Part shown: piece after piece, positions 1-14,143 of the stretch
Position numbering within the stretch: position 1 is the stretch's first letter
Layout of the letters: each line of letters starts with the position of its first letter
DNA from: Cerrena zonata
Lineage: Eukaryota; Basidiomycota; Agaricomycetes; Polyporales; Cerrenaceae
Length of the DNA stretch: 64,000 nucleotides
Direction: 5' to 3'
Assembly (NCBI GenBank): GCA_038087015.1
Contig: JASBNA010000055.1
Location: 238,847 to 302,846 of the forward strand
The notes under the pieces: generated by a model
Database searches by the model: none
What the model was told of the DNA's origin: nothing
The model's input: only the letters and a program-made list of their open reading frames with translations
Program-made: the position numbers and the translations under genes

Positions 1-197
1 GTTGGATTGTCTAGTTGGTCAATTAAAAGAGTTATATTCTTTTATCTATTCGATATTTTGGATAGTGTACTTTTTTTTTTGTAGTGCACTTAAATTTTTT
101 GTAGTGCGCCAGACTATTTTGATGAGATGCCCCGATGCCCTGTTAAAAAAATTACTTCTCTATTCCATCACCATCAACCTTGATCTACATCTTTATC

Positions 198-3100
198 ATG
201 TCGATGTCTCTGAAGCATAGCAAGGTCAAGAAGACCCAGTCCACGAGAAGACACGCGTTTGCGTCTTTCCGTGAACGAGTCGACTCAATGAAAATTGAGC
301 CCAGTCTTAACTTGACCAAAAGAGTCCATGATTTTGTCGAAGTATCCCATTTCCTTACTACTTTAAACCATTGGAAAGAAGTTAATGTTAGTGGTGATTT
401 CACCGATTTCTTAGACGAAATCGAATCCTTGGTCCAGACTTTGCCTCAGCTCTTATACTACCAAAATAAAGTATTTCAATCCTTGGTGAAACATATACAA
501 ATTAATGATGCAAATTCAATTCAACCTTTATTAGAATTATTATCCCAGTTCATTCATGACTTGGGCCCGGATTTTTTACCCCATTATGAAGAATATTTGA
601 AACTAGTCACCGATTTAGCTTGTTCGGTTAACCCAAATGATTTACAAAATAATAAAAACTCCTCAAATATCTTGGAATGGTGCTTTAACTGTTTGGCATT
701 CTCTTTCAAATACTTATCGAGAAGTTTGGTTAATGATTTGATCCCAACTTTTGAAAACCTTTTACCAACATTATCATTGACCAAAAAAACTTACATCTCA
801 AGATTCTCAGCGGAAGCTTTATCTTTCTTGATAAGAAAATCTAAATCCGATTCATTAGATTCAATAATAACTTATTCTTTCAATAATCAAATCGATCTCA
901 TCATTAATAATCAAAGCTATCGTGAATCCTTGGTCACTTTATACGCAGAATCAATGATGAGTACTTCGGGTAATTTCCATTCAAAATCGTCTCTCATTCT
1001 ATCTAAATTAGTTGATCATTCATTATTGTTAAATGATTCAAAGGATTCATTATCAAAGGGCTCAATCATTTCAATCATTTGTGATATCATCTTAAACTTA
1101 TTCAATCACGGTAATCCTGACGCTTGTGATAAATTCTATAACTTAATCATAAATTATCTTAATGAGCTTCTTGATAAAGATTTAAACTTACAATTATTAC
1201 TTTCAGTCTCTCAAATCTTATCAACTCTTTCATTTGCTGAGTCGGGTAAAAAAATTAAATCATGGAATCCAATCATTTCCCTATTGATTAAACTAATCAA
1301 TAAAACCCAAAATTCATCCCATGAAAGTAATTCAAGCTTGTTGAATTCCTTGGTTTATAATTTCATCATCTTATTCCGTAATGGTAATAATCAAGAAATT
1401 ACAAGATTTCATAAAACTTTATTCGATTCAATTATTTCTTTGAATAATGCTAGTCATTTCCTCGTCTTTGCTGATTCAAACTTATCCATATCCGAATCAA
1501 AATTATTAAGCTTTGGTATTGCAAATTACATTCAAAACTTCATTAATAAATTGTCTTCCAAAAATTTCCAGTCATTCGACAATTTGAAAAAATTGGCATT
1601 TTTTTTAAATAGATTATCTGCAAAAGAGTCAACCTTACTTAATTCCATTATAATCCCTCATGAGGTCCAAGATGTTATAATATCCGAGTTGAAATCATTT
1701 TCAAAAATTGCCAGTCATGATGACCTCCTAGAAATTTATTGGAGAATTCTGGTTTTGAAATATAATACTAAATTCGTCAATTTACCAACTCAATATTTCA
1801 TTAAATTGATCAAACAATTATTCAATGAATCATTTGAATTGGATTCTAAACTTTCTCATGATTTAATCGGTATCATCATTGATTTACTAACAATGTCATT
1901 ATCAATAAATCCAAATCCAAAACTTTCAAATGAAATCTTCGATATTGTTTTACTCAGTAATAATTTCTCCCGTTTCAAAGAATCTCCAATACTAATGAAT
2001 TCATTGAAAAACTTTATATCTACTTCTCACGCTTCCTTAGGTGATAAATTAAGTTTAATTGCAAATGCTACCATTATCTCCGTTTCCGATAACCTTTCTT
2101 CTCCTAACCCTAAAGCTCGTTTAAACTCAATTGCATTAATGATAAAATTAACTAGTATCGTTCATGGTTCTGATGAAGTTTCTCCTATTTTACAGCAAAT
2201 TCAAATTATAGAACAAATTCCTTTGACTATTTCCAATTCAAGAGATTTGGAACTAAGAATTAGAAATTTAGCTAATACTTTCAAAAGTTTAGACTCTCCT
2301 CTGGAAATTGAAAAAAAATCAATCTCAAATTACATGATTGGTCTTTTAACCAATAAGTTTAAACCTTGTTGGGATGGGGTCTATAAATCACTTCCATTCA
2401 TTTCAGAGTCATGTTCTCAATACCTTTGGAGTTTATTTTCATATCTTCTCAAGTTTGACTTCAATTCTCAAGATTCAACCTATTGTGATTTAACTTCAGT
2501 CTTTGATGATAATGATGAAGGCTCATTAGCAGATTGGCAACCTAATAATTATAGAATTCACGATAACTTCAAACATATAAATGAAGAATTTCTTTCAAAA
2601 TATCAAAATGCTACCGTCTCGATTATGGATTTCACTCATGAATTAAGAGGCGATTCCCTTTACGAATACATGTTACGTTCAAGAGTTATCCAATCATTGT
2701 CTGTGGTTCCATCAGTTGCAGAATCCAGATCTGATGAATTGGTTCCTTTGGTGTTGAAGAATAATGACGAAAATGATAATGACGAAAACTCAAACTCCCC
2801 ACATTGGTCGGTAAAAGATCGTACTTCATTAATTTCTGTCTTTAGTAAGTTCAAGAACTTGAATAAGATCCATGATAAAGATGCTTTCAAGGCTCACATC
2901 ATGGACATGCTTAGTCATAGACAAAGTCAAATGCAAGAAGTTGCTTTAGGATGTGCTTATGAATTGGAAAATTCCGGGTGTCAATAAGTATAAAGATAAT
3001 TTAAAAAATTTGTTAGATGACACCATATTCAGAGATGAAGTTACAAAGTTGGTTGTTAAGGGGTCCGACTCAACCATTGAAGATCAAGATTATCCAACAG

Positions 3101-6100
3101 TTGTCCCAGTTATATTAAGACTTTTATTCGGTAGAGCTCAGGGTGCATCAAAAACAACTAGTAAGATTGGTAAAAAATTTGCCGTTTTTTCAGTTCTACC
3201 AAATTTCCCTGATCAATATATTAAGGAATTCTTAGAAATTGGATCAAGTAGAACTAGTTTCGAGGCCTACTTCAGTGGAGATTTGGACTTAGACTCTGTT
3301 GATTCTTTCGAAATAAGAAGAATCTTAGGTTATGTCCATCTTTTGGAAGAAGCTTACGGTTCCTTAGGGTTATAAATATAAAGAGGTTTTGGAAGCAACG
3401 ATTCAGCCTTTGCTTTTTTCATTAATCGTGGCCCAAGACAAGATTGATAAATTAAAGGGTGATGAAGATATTATATTTGTCAAGAGTATTCGTTCTATAA
3501 GACAGAATGGTCTGAAGTGCTTTGAAACCTTATTCAAATTATTAGGGACCAAAATTTGAATGGGATCAATATGTTGAGTTGATTTATAACTCAATCATCA
3601 AAGCAAGGTTAGAAAAGTTTTCTGATGAAAATATCCAACAACCATCTTCTGTATTGAAAATAATACTTGGTTGGATAGAATCGGATAACGTTAATGAATT
3701 CTTATACATAGATGATTTCGCTCCAGTTAAAGCTGTGGTTTCTTTGTTATTCAATCAGCATTTGAAAGAATCAGTACTTTCGGTGGTCTTAGAATTTTGT
3801 ATCAAGGCATTAACAAGAAATAAAATTGATGATGATAGATACTTTACACTTGCTGCCATCTTGGTTGATTCATTGCTTCAAAATCTACCAAGTGTTATTG
3901 AAAAAACAACTGATCGTGATACTAATTCGAAAGCTATTCATATTCTTCTTTTGATTATTGAAGGTAATTACATCGATGAAGATTCTACAAGATCATCCTT
4001 ATTGAGATCTTTAACTTCAGCGTTAGATAAACCTCAAAGTCAAGTTATTTCAAAAGATAAAACTAACATTCTTCTTTCCTTATCTGCTTTGATCAATGAA
4101 TTTGACTGTTCATTCGATGAATTGTCAGGTCTCTATAAAAGTGTATCAAAGGCTTTCAGAGTTTATAGTGACCGCTCAATCCGTCAAACATTAGTCACTG
4201 TGGTTCAAAGTATTGGTAACAAATTTGTTGATTATCAAGTTGTGGGTGAATTACTTGATGATTTGAATGCAAATTCTCCAAAGCGTATTGAAGAACCAGA
4301 TTTCGAAAGACGTTTAAGCGCATTTAAAACTATCAATGAAGATTTCTACAAGACTTTCTCCACTGACCAATGGTTCCCTATAATTAATTGTGCTTTATTT
4401 TTCATCAATGACGAGCTTGAATTGGCCATAAGAACAAATGCAGCATTTACTTTGAAACGTTTTGTTGATTGTTTTTCAGAAAAAGAATCTATTGAAGCAG
4501 CAAGTAAATTCATACATTCTTTCAAAGACACAGTTTTGCCCCATTTACGTATCGGTATTAGACATCACAACCAAGATGTCCAATCTGAGTACATTGGATT
4601 GCTTTCCCATATTGTTGAACATAACAAATATTTGCCGGAGTTTGAAAATATGAAGGTATTATTCGGTGAGGATGATGAATCAAATTTCTTTGAAAACATC
4701 ACACACATCCAATTGTTTTCCCGTCAAAAGGCAATTAGGGATTTGGCAGGATTGAGGAATGAATTATCTGGTAGTAACATTTCACACTATTTATTGCCGA
4801 TTGTCGAAAGTTATGCTGTTGCTAAGGAGAAAAGTTTAGAAATATTTCTAATGAAGCTGTTGTCACTATTGGCTTATTGTGTACTTGTGTTACATGGACT
4901 CAATACAAAGCCTTGTACAGAAGATATCTTGCAGCATTAAAAAGCTCCAAACCCGAAGAACTAAAAGTCAGAGTAAATATCATTGTTTCGGTGTCAAAAT
5001 CCTTATTAGATTCAACTAATTCCAGAAAAGAAGGTAAGAATGACGATATTTTGAAAGATTTTCCAACAAATCAATTAGAAGTTGATACATATATCACTAA
5101 AGAGTTATTCCCATCTATATTGAAAGTTTTGAATGTGCGTGATGATCAGACCATTGTTGCTCGTGCTCCATTGGCAGAGGCTTTGACTTGTCTTATCATG
5201 TGTATTACAGAAGACCTAATAGAAACTGAATTACCTGGTACTTTGACTAGTACTTGTCAGGTCATGCGTTCTCGTTCTGAAGAGTTAAGAGATGCTGTTA
5301 GAAAGAGTTTAAGTAAAATAGTGACAATCCTTGGTGCTAAATACTTCAAATTTATTCTACAAGAATTAAAAACAGCTTTATCAAGAGGTTCCCAAATTCA
5401 TGTTTTGAGTTTCACTGTTCATCATATGTTGGTACTGATATCACCAATTTTAGAACACGGTGACTTAAATGATTCAACTGGGCTTCTTGTTGATATAATC
5501 ATGGAGGATACCTTTGGTGCTGCTGGTCAAGAAAAAGATGCTGAAGGTTATACCAGTAAAATGAAAGAAGTTAAGCATAAAAAGAGTTTTGATTCTGCGG
5601 AGATCTTAGCTTCTAATATAAGTTTAGAGAACTTCAGTTTCCTCGTTCATCCTTTGAAACTTCTTTTGAGTGAAAACGTTTCTTATAAGACTGAAAATAA
5701 ACTAGATGAATTATTGAAAAGATATGCATTGGGATTAAACCATAACTCTTCTTCGAGTACTAAAGAAATATTGGTTGTTTGCTTTGAACTTTACAAGCAA
5801 TCTGCAAAAGAATCTGAAGATAGACCATTCAAAGGCAAGAAAATTAGTGAATCCGAGGAACACTTTTTGGTTCAACTTAATGCTAGACCATTAAAAATGC
5901 AAACCAAGAATAATCAATATATCTCTACTTTACAAAAGTTCTCTTTGGAATTATTGAGGGTTTCTATCACAAGAAATGATGCTTTACTTACAATTTCGAA
6001 CCTTGAAGGATTCATACCAATTCTTCAAGAAAGTTTGAATTCTGACAATGAAGGTGTTTGTATAAGCTCATTGAAAGTCTTAAATATCGTTGTTAGGCTT

Positions 6101-7828
6101 TCCTTCTCCGAAGATATTGATGAAATTTTCAAGGCTTGTGCTGCTAAGTCTTTGGATATCGTGAAGGATAGTCCCTCCACAAATTCAGAAATTTGTCAAA
6201 GCAGTTTGAAATTTTTATCCACAATCATCAGACATAAGCCAAATGTTGAATTAAGTGATGCTGCAATAAGTTATGTATTGGAACGAGTACTTCCTGACTT
6301 AGAAGAACCAAATAAACAAGGTCTTGCGTTTAACTTTTTAAAGGCTGTTGTTTCTCAGCATATTATGATACCTGAAGTATACGATGTTATGGATAAAGTT
6401 GCCAAAATTATGGTGGTCAATCATTCTAAAGAAATTAGGGACATGTCTAGAAGTGTCTATTTCCAGTTTTTAATGGAATACGATCAAGGAAGAGGTAGAT
6501 TGGAAAAACAATTCAAATTCCTTGTCAATAATTTAGGGTATGTAACTCAAGCTGGTAGACAAAGTGTTATGGAGTTGATACATTCAGTCGTTTTAAAATC
6601 TGGAACAGAATTCCTCAAAAAATTGGCATCTAGTTTCTTCGTTGCTCTAGCAAATATTGTTGTCAGTGATGATGTTGCTAAGTGTCGTGAATTGGCCTCT
6701 ACCTTAATTTCAAATATCTTTAAAAAATTGGGTACCTCCAATTCAAGTAATATTGAAGCTTACGTAAATGCATGGCTCACCCAATCCTCAAATGATTTAT
6801 TGAAAAGATGTGGTTTGAACATCTATAAGATCTATATTGGTGAATTCGGCGTTGGATCAAACAAACGCCTTGATGATGTTGCAAAAGAGACCATTGAAAT
6901 TACTTTGAAGAAATCTAGAAATGCAAATGAGGATTCTTCTGATACATTGTGGGAAGATGTTTATATAAATTTGAGTGCATTCAATTCGATTTGTTCCAAG
7001 TTAAGAGAGGAGGTTTTCAAGGAAAAGTATGGTGATATCTGGGTAAGTGTAATCGAAGTTTTGTTATACCCTCATTCATGGGTCAGATTGATATCTTGTC
7101 GTTTAGTTGGGCTTCTCTTGTCTAACTTGGATAATTTAGAATTCGAAATAAGCGATTATCAAATTCAGACCATAGCTTACAGACTTTTGCACCAATTGGG
7201 AGCACCTTCAGTTTCAAAAGAATTAGGAACTCAGATTGTGAAAAACTTGGTTCTTATTGTGATGAGATGGGAATCAAACAAGACATTATTTATTCACAAC
7301 CAAGACAAAGTAGCTGATACAGATGAAGAACAAACCAGATACAAATATGCTTCTGAATATATGGTTTCCCGTGTATGTGCTATTATGAGACAAGAAAGAA
7401 ACTTCAAAGATGCATATATCTCTAAAGTTTCTGCAATTCAATTTTCAGCAATGTTAGTCCAAATTATGGACGAAAATAAGATAGCAGAAGCTGCTGAGAA
7501 AATTTTGCTTGGTTTATATAACTTTACTGAATTAGACCCAAGTAGAAGTGATGAAGATGCTAAATTAGTTGAATTAACTACTGAATGTATGCAAATCATT
7601 GAAAATAAAATGGGTGTGTCTGACTACACCGCCATTTATTCGAAAGTTAAACTGCTTGTTAACTCTAGAAGACAAGAGAGAAAAACAAAAAGAGCACAAA
7701 TGGCTCTTAATGCTCCTGATGTTGCAGCCAAAAAGAAGATGAAGAAACATGAAAGATTTAGAGAAAAAAGAAAGCATGTTAAGGACGAGAATGGTTACTA
7801 CCGTGCTAAGAAGAAGAGAACAATTTAG
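198..7828 (+). CDS. UTP20: U3 snoRNP / 90S pre-ribosome HEAT-repeat protein Utp20 (frame broken four times)
   Basis: Very large alpha-helical repeat protein of the small-subunit processome in the nucleolus, needed for 18S rRNA maturation. The start is the ATG at 198 (MSMSLKHSKVKK); an in-frame ATG at 180 would add six residues. The joined reading gives about 2540 residues, close to the roughly 2490 of S. cerevisiae Utp20. It is Leu/Ile-rich helical repeat throughout and ends in a basic tail (KKMKKHERFREKRKH) typical of the family. Frame breaks lie near 2955 (extra base), 3368 (extra), 3557 (extra) and 4838 (missing); after each the next frame continues the same helical protein. Without correction it would be cut to about 930 residues. 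In S. cerevisiae UTP20 is next to HTA2-HTB2, and here the histone pair lies 6 kb away. Bases 1-197 hold an AT-rich promoter with a direct repeat of ttttttgtagtgc. Confidence 0.9.
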
Positions 7829-7921
7829 TCATCTTTTGTATATAGATCAAAAGTGTATTTTTAATATTACATGTGTATATTATAATTTGATATTTTTACA
7901 AAGAACGTTTCAAAGGCAAAC

Positions 7922-9177
7922 TCAATTAGTAGAATTTTCAGGATCGGCTTCTTTAGCCTCTCCATTAACAGGTCGATCTGACAATGAAGACTCGTGACTG
8001 GTCTGTGTATGGTGTTCATTTGCTGAATCAGTTGGTCTATTCAAACCATTTTGTGCCGGTGTCTCGAAAACATCTGAGGCTTCTCTTTGTGCTATAGAAG
8101 AATCAACTGCGTTTTCATTAGAACCCTGGTTTTGGTCATCTTCGACTTTGACTTCTGAATCCAATGGGGCTTCAGTATCGGCAGTTTCCACTTCGGGCTC
8201 TGCTTCTGCTTCTGCTTCTTGCTCTGCTTCTTGCTCTGCTTCTTGCTCTGCTTCTGCTTCTGCTTCTGCTTCTGCTTCGTCTTCTGCTTCTGCTTCTGCT
8301 TCTTCTGCATCAACATCCATTTCTGCTTCCGCGTCTGCTTCTCCGTTAATTGAAGGTTCTAAATCTTCATCATCTTGTTCATCATTCTCCTCAGGTTTAA
8401 CTGTAGTTTCCCTACTAGGGTCTGCTTCTGAATCATCTATTGGAGCTTCTGAATCAGTTTTTTGCTTTTTGTTTGCTTTTGATTCATCCAGTCTTATTTC
8501 TTCATCCTCTTCATCCTTCTTCTTTTGGTTGTATACCACCATTTCCCTCTGGTATCTAGCTCTGTCTTCTTCGTACAATCTATAGAACGGTTGACGTTTT
8601 TCAAGATCTAAATTTCTCCAAGCTTCAGTCATTGTTTTAGATAAGTCAGTAACGACACCACCACTTGATTCAATTTCATGTTTGACACGTTCCTTTTCCA
8701 GCTCACAAAATATTAAATAGGCATTAGTGGGTCTTTTTGGTAAATCAGGATCTCTTAACTTAGCTTTAGCAGCTGCAGAAGTAGCCGGACCTCCTCTGCG
8801 TTTTCCTTTCTTGGATAAGGAAGTACGAGAAAGATCAGCATTCGAATCAGTCAAAGAGTCATCCAAAACAGTTGGAGATGGAGGAGGTGACATTTCCTCT
8901 AGTTCGGCTATACCATCTGGTACCATTATAGCTCGATCCTCGAGTCTTTCGAGTAGTATCATATATTCAAGACGTAACCTTCGAATCCCCATTCTAGTTC
9001 TTGAAAGTGCTATAGTAGCAATCTCATTATTTTCCTCGATATCCGTTATTCTTTTTTTCAACTCTTTACATTTTTGTTTCAATTTTTGTTCTATTAATGA
9101 AATGTTAGAATTCATTCAATATATAAAGAGAAAATATACAACATACCTTCGCTTTCTGGAGCTTCGTTCTTCGACAT
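7922..9177 (-). CDS. NHP10: HMG-box protein Nhp10 (INO80 complex subunit), one intron
   Basis: Non-sequence-specific HMG-box DNA-binding subunit of the INO80 chromatin remodeller. Exon 1 is 9147-9177 (MSKNEAPESE plus one base); the 56-nt intron 9091-9146 has GTATGT, a TTCTAAC branch site and TAG; exon 2 runs from 9090 to 7922. Exon lengths sum to 1200 nt, giving 399 residues in frame. An N-terminal coiled coil ending in RLRLEYMILLERLE matches Nhp10. The HMG box lies at about 126-199 (starts DPDLPKRPTNAYLIFCE). The C-terminal 200 residues are acidic, including a Glu-Ala/Gln-Ala low-complexity tract at about 8190-8330. The protein is about twice the length of S. cerevisiae Nhp10 (203 residues) because of this tail. 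It converges on UTP20 with a gap of less than 100 bp. Confidence 0.88.
8190..8330 (-). repeat. Glu-Ala low-complexity coding repeat in NHP10
   Basis: Tandem GCTTCT/GCTCTG-type hexanucleotides on the plus strand encode alternating Glu-Ala and Gln-Glu-Ala on the minus strand. The repeat creates long spurious open frames on the plus strand, which are not genes. Confidence 0.85.
9091..9146 (-). other. Intron of NHP10
   Basis: A 56-nt spliceosomal intron read on the minus strand: donor GTATGT at 9146-9141, branch site TTCTAAC at about 9110-9104, acceptor TAG ending at 9091. Splicing joins a 10-codon first exon to the long open frame in phase and supplies a better N-terminus than the internal ATG at 9115. 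Confidence 0.85.
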
Positions 9178-9868
9178 CGCTGTCTTAATTGCTTGAGACT
9201 TCATAGTAATCGCGATTACTGATGAATATCAATCAATTAATTGGCTTTTCCAAAACAACCTTGTCTTCCTTGAATATTTCAAGCAAGAAGACTGAATTTT
9301 CCTGGATTTCTCAACTGGCGATAAAAAATTCCTTGTTTCTTTACACGACCTTTCTTTTTTTTTTTTTTTTGTCTTTGTTAAGCAGTTCTTTCAGCATGTT
9401 TGAATACCTCAAAAGGTTCTTTTGTTCACCCTGTAAGAGTACTCATTATCGCAGAGTAGGTGGATAGTTTTTGAGTTTAGGTAATGTTGTGGAGGGTGGT
9501 TTTTTAGGGACTGAAAATAGCGAGTTTTTTTTAAAAAAAATCGTGGAATTCATATTTTGCAGCAACGACATCAACTAGTGTCAAGAAGTCAATTAGAGCA
9601 TTACTGATCCAGATAAGAATAAGTACTTTGAAATTATAATTAAGGGACAATACTACAACACAATAAGTAAGCAAACATAAGATATTTGAAAATTATATAG
9701 CAAAACAAAAGTAGTTAACAAACGAAAATAAATGAGTGAAGAAGAAAACCGCCAACCTATTCAACCAGCATGCATACCAAGCGTGAAACCTATTAGTCAT
9801 GAAAAAGGGTAAAAGAAAAAAGAATTATATAAAAGAGTAATTAAATTTGAGGAATGAAATAAAAATCA
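9178..9868. other. Intergenic: NHP10 promoter and 3' flank of the PB1/ZZ gene
   Basis: No convincing gene. It holds a T-run near 9355-9370, another near 9525, and AT-rich A-tracts towards 9700. A 26-codon ATG frame at 9732-9812 (+) begins MSEEENRQPIQP and follows an A-rich leader, but it has no recognisable family and no clear splice continuation, so I do not call it. Confidence 0.6.
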
Positions 9869-12053
<2,185 letters not shown>

Positions 12054-12274
12054 TCAAGAAGAAGAAGTACCAGACTAAGATGAAATACAAGATGGCAATC
12101 GAAAAAGGGATATAATGTGATTGCCCCCTTTATAAAGAACCCTAGGGGGCAAACTGCACTAGACGTTTTGCAGTTTATTTGATTTTGCCAGTGATTTTTT
12201 TTTTTTTTTTCTCTTTTCTGTGGAGAGATAACGATGAAATTTTTCATTTAGAAACTTTAATCAGGTCCAGAGAG

Positions 12275-12811
12275 ATGACACCATATGAGTATCCTGCGGT
12301 GGTGGTGTTTGACTTGGACTACACGTTGTGGCCATGCTGGTGTGACACGCACCTTTCGCCGCCGATCAAGCCGGTTTCCAAGACCCGAGTAGTTGATCAT
12401 TACGGGATGGAATTGTCAATGTATAAGGATGTTGAATCGATAATGGTTGAATTAGAAGCTAACGGGGTGGAGATTGTGGGAGCCAGTCGTACGGCCACTC
12501 CCCGGATAGCACAGGAGCTATTGAGCCGGTTGCATATCAACGGGAAACCGTCGATGAAGTATTTTGCCAATCTTCAATGGGGGCAAGGATCTAAAACCAG
12601 ACATATTCTGAGAGCAGCCAAGGAGTTGGGCATGACAAAAGAGTTGGAGGCAGGGATGTTTATATTGTTTGATGACGAATGGAGAAACCGAGACGTTGAA
12701 TCCATAAATTGTCATTTTGGACATATAGTCGATGAACGGAAAGGATTAACTCGGGAAATCTTTGAAAAAAAATTAATTGAATGGACTAAATTACAGAATG
12801 AACAGCATTAA
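12275..12811 (+). CDS. Magnesium-dependent phosphatase MDP-1 family (HAD superfamily)
   Basis: A 178-residue HAD phosphatase. The first motif is FDLDYTLWPCW, with both catalytic aspartates in DxD followed by the TLWP signature of MDP-1. Motif II is the GASRTATP segment, a conserved Lys occurs in GSKTRHI, and the acidic motif is LFDDEWRN. The family removes phosphate from small substrates or protein tyrosine and may act in protein-glycation repair; the S. cerevisiae relative is YER134C. The start at 12275 is chosen because the DxD motif follows at the usual distance, whereas the upstream in-frame codons include a T-run-encoded Phe stretch. It is divergent from the PB1/ZZ gene, with a short shared promoter. 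Confidence 0.85.
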   Translation: MTPYEYPAVVVFDLDYTLWPCWCDTHLSPPIKPVSKTRVVDHYGMELSMYKDVESIMVELEANGVEIVGASRTATPRIAQELLSRLHINGKPSMKYFANLQWGQGSKTRHILRAAKELGMTKELEAGMFILFDDEWRNRDVESINCHFGHIVDERKGLTREIFEKKLIEWTKLQNEQH

Positions 12812-12939
12812 ATTTAATAATATTATTAGAATAAATACATACAAGATAAATAGTTAATTACTTTAGTAATTTTTGTATAGAGTAAATTAGGGTTAGGACA
12901 AATTGAGAATAGTTAAGATTTAGTACAAGGGCAAGATAA

Positions 12940-13383
12940 TTAACCACTCTTTTCCTGAATAGACTTAACGTAGGAAATAAGGCCATCACGAGTAGCATCC
13001 GGAGGAGGACTGATTTCTTTCTTGAATAAGTTAGTAATTGCTAAAAGGCATCAATAAAGTAATATACATACTTGGCTTAACCAATGTTTCAAGTTATCTT
13101 GAGACCATTCATTGATATCCACAAGACTGCTGTCACCCACCACGGTCTGGGAAAGAGCCTCTTCTTCTTTCTCGGCTTGTTGCACGTCGGATCTGCTGAG
13201 TTCTATTGGTTCGTTATCATCGGATGCTTCTTCCTGGGTATTGGTGAGATAGTTATAAATTGACGTTTTCAAATGGGGGAAAGTCGATATCAAAAGATAC
13301 CCGGCCCCAAGCACCACGGCCCCGGTCCCGGCAGCCACCTTAAGGTTACGTCCCCGAGCAGACTTGTTCAATTGAAGCGCCAT
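12940..13383 (-). CDS. Small single-pass membrane protein with C-terminal Ish1-like motif, one intron
   Basis: Exon 1 is 13072-13383 (104 codons), the intron 13021-13071, exon 2 12940-13020 (26 codons plus stop); total 130 residues. The N-terminus is basic (NKSARGRN), followed by a hydrophobic helix at about 16-35 (VAAGTGAVVLGAGYLLI), consistent with a membrane anchor. The middle is acidic. Splicing completes the motif WSQDNLKHWLSQKEISPPPD followed by ATRDGL, which resembles the Ish1 repeat of fungal envelope and mitochondrial proteins (W-s-x-x-x-L-x-x-W-L-x-x-x-x-I-x-x-P). The cellular role is unknown. If unspliced the protein would end six residues after the donor site. Confidence 0.65.
13021..13071 (-). 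other. Intron of the Ish1-like gene
   Basis: A 51-nt intron on the minus strand with donor GTATGT (13071-13066), branch site TTACTAAC close to the acceptor, and acceptor AAG ending at 13021. It falls between codons. The downstream exon completes a recognisable motif and gives a short basic C-terminus (SIQEKSG). Confidence 0.75.
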
Positions 13384-13520
13384 CGTTAAAGAAAGAAGTA
13401 ATAGACAATTAAATCAGTCAACTTTTTCTCATGAAGAGTCGAGTCAGAGAAAAAAGTGCACGATCGCACGTGAATTTCCTTATCGTCCCTCGGAACTGAT
13501 AAACTACATCACTTTCTTAA

Positions 13521-13683
13521 CTTTGCAATAGTTAATTGCAATAGTTAATCTTTGCAATAGTTAATCTTTGCAATAGTTAATTGCAATAGTTAATCTTTGC
13601 AATAGTTAATTGCAATAGTTAATCTTTGCAATAGTTAATTGCAATAGTTAATCTTTACAATAGTTAATATTTGCAATATTAAT
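13521..13683. repeat. Tandem array of two alternating unit lengths (16 and 13 bp)
   Basis: Eleven head-to-tail units: the 16-bp form is ctttgcaatagttaat and the 13-bp form is tgcaatagttaat. Reading order is 16-13-16-16-13-16-13-16-13-16, then a degenerate 15. It lies 65 bp beyond the stop codon of the H2A gene, within the 364-bp gap between H2A and the Ish1-like gene. Nothing else is evident in that gap. Confidence 0.95.
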
Positions 13684-13747
13684 ATTTCCATATTTTAATT
13701 ATAATACACATTGATGAAGAGAATTGAAGACCCATTAAATACATAAC

Positions 13748-14143
13748 CTATAATTCTTGAGAACCTTTGGTGGCTTTACCTGATTTCTTAGGTAATAAGT
13801 TTTGGTGGATGTTTGGTAAAACACCCCCTTGAGCAATGGTGACATGACCCAATAACTTATTTAATTCTTCATCATTTCTAATAGCCAATTGTAAGTGTCT
13901 TGGAATGATTCTGGATTTCTTGTTATCTCTAGCAGCGTTACCGGCCAATTCCAAGATTTCTGCAGCTAAATATTCCAAAACTGAAGTCATGTATACTGGA
14001 GCACCAGAACCAACTCTTTGAGCATAGTTCCCTTTTCTTAATAATCTGTGAACTCTACCAACTGGGAAAGTCAATCCAGCTTTGGCTGATCTGGAAGTTG
14101 ATGCTTTTTCTGAAGTTCCTGCTTTTCCTTTACCACCGGACAT
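13748..14143 (-). CDS. HTA1: Histone H2A
   Basis: A 131-residue core histone H2A. It has the basic N-terminal tail ([15 protein letters not shown]), histone fold ([20 protein letters not shown]), acidic-patch region and the C-terminal SQEL motif, whose serine is the DNA-damage phosphorylation site in fungi. It is divergent from H2B across a 409-bp promoter, the standard fungal arrangement for equal expression in S phase. The gene is intact, and codon use is biased to preferred codons with no CTG. Confidence 0.98.
   Translation of the reverse strand: MSGGKGKAGTSEKASTSRSAKAGLTFPVGRVHRLLRKGNYAQRVGSGAPVYMTSVLEYLAAEILELAGNAARDNKKSRIIPRHLQLAIRNDEELNKLLGHVTIAQGGVLPNIHQNLLPKKSGKATKGSQEL

Noticed and set aside
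198..7828. UTP20 as a pseudogene
   Set aside because: The family is essential and the reading continues at full length and good quality on both sides of each break; neighbouring essential genes show the same defect.
8148..8585. 145-codon Ser/Ala-rich frame opposite NHP10
   Set aside because: It is the antisense of the Glu-Ala repeat and HMG region, and the minus-strand gene is clear.
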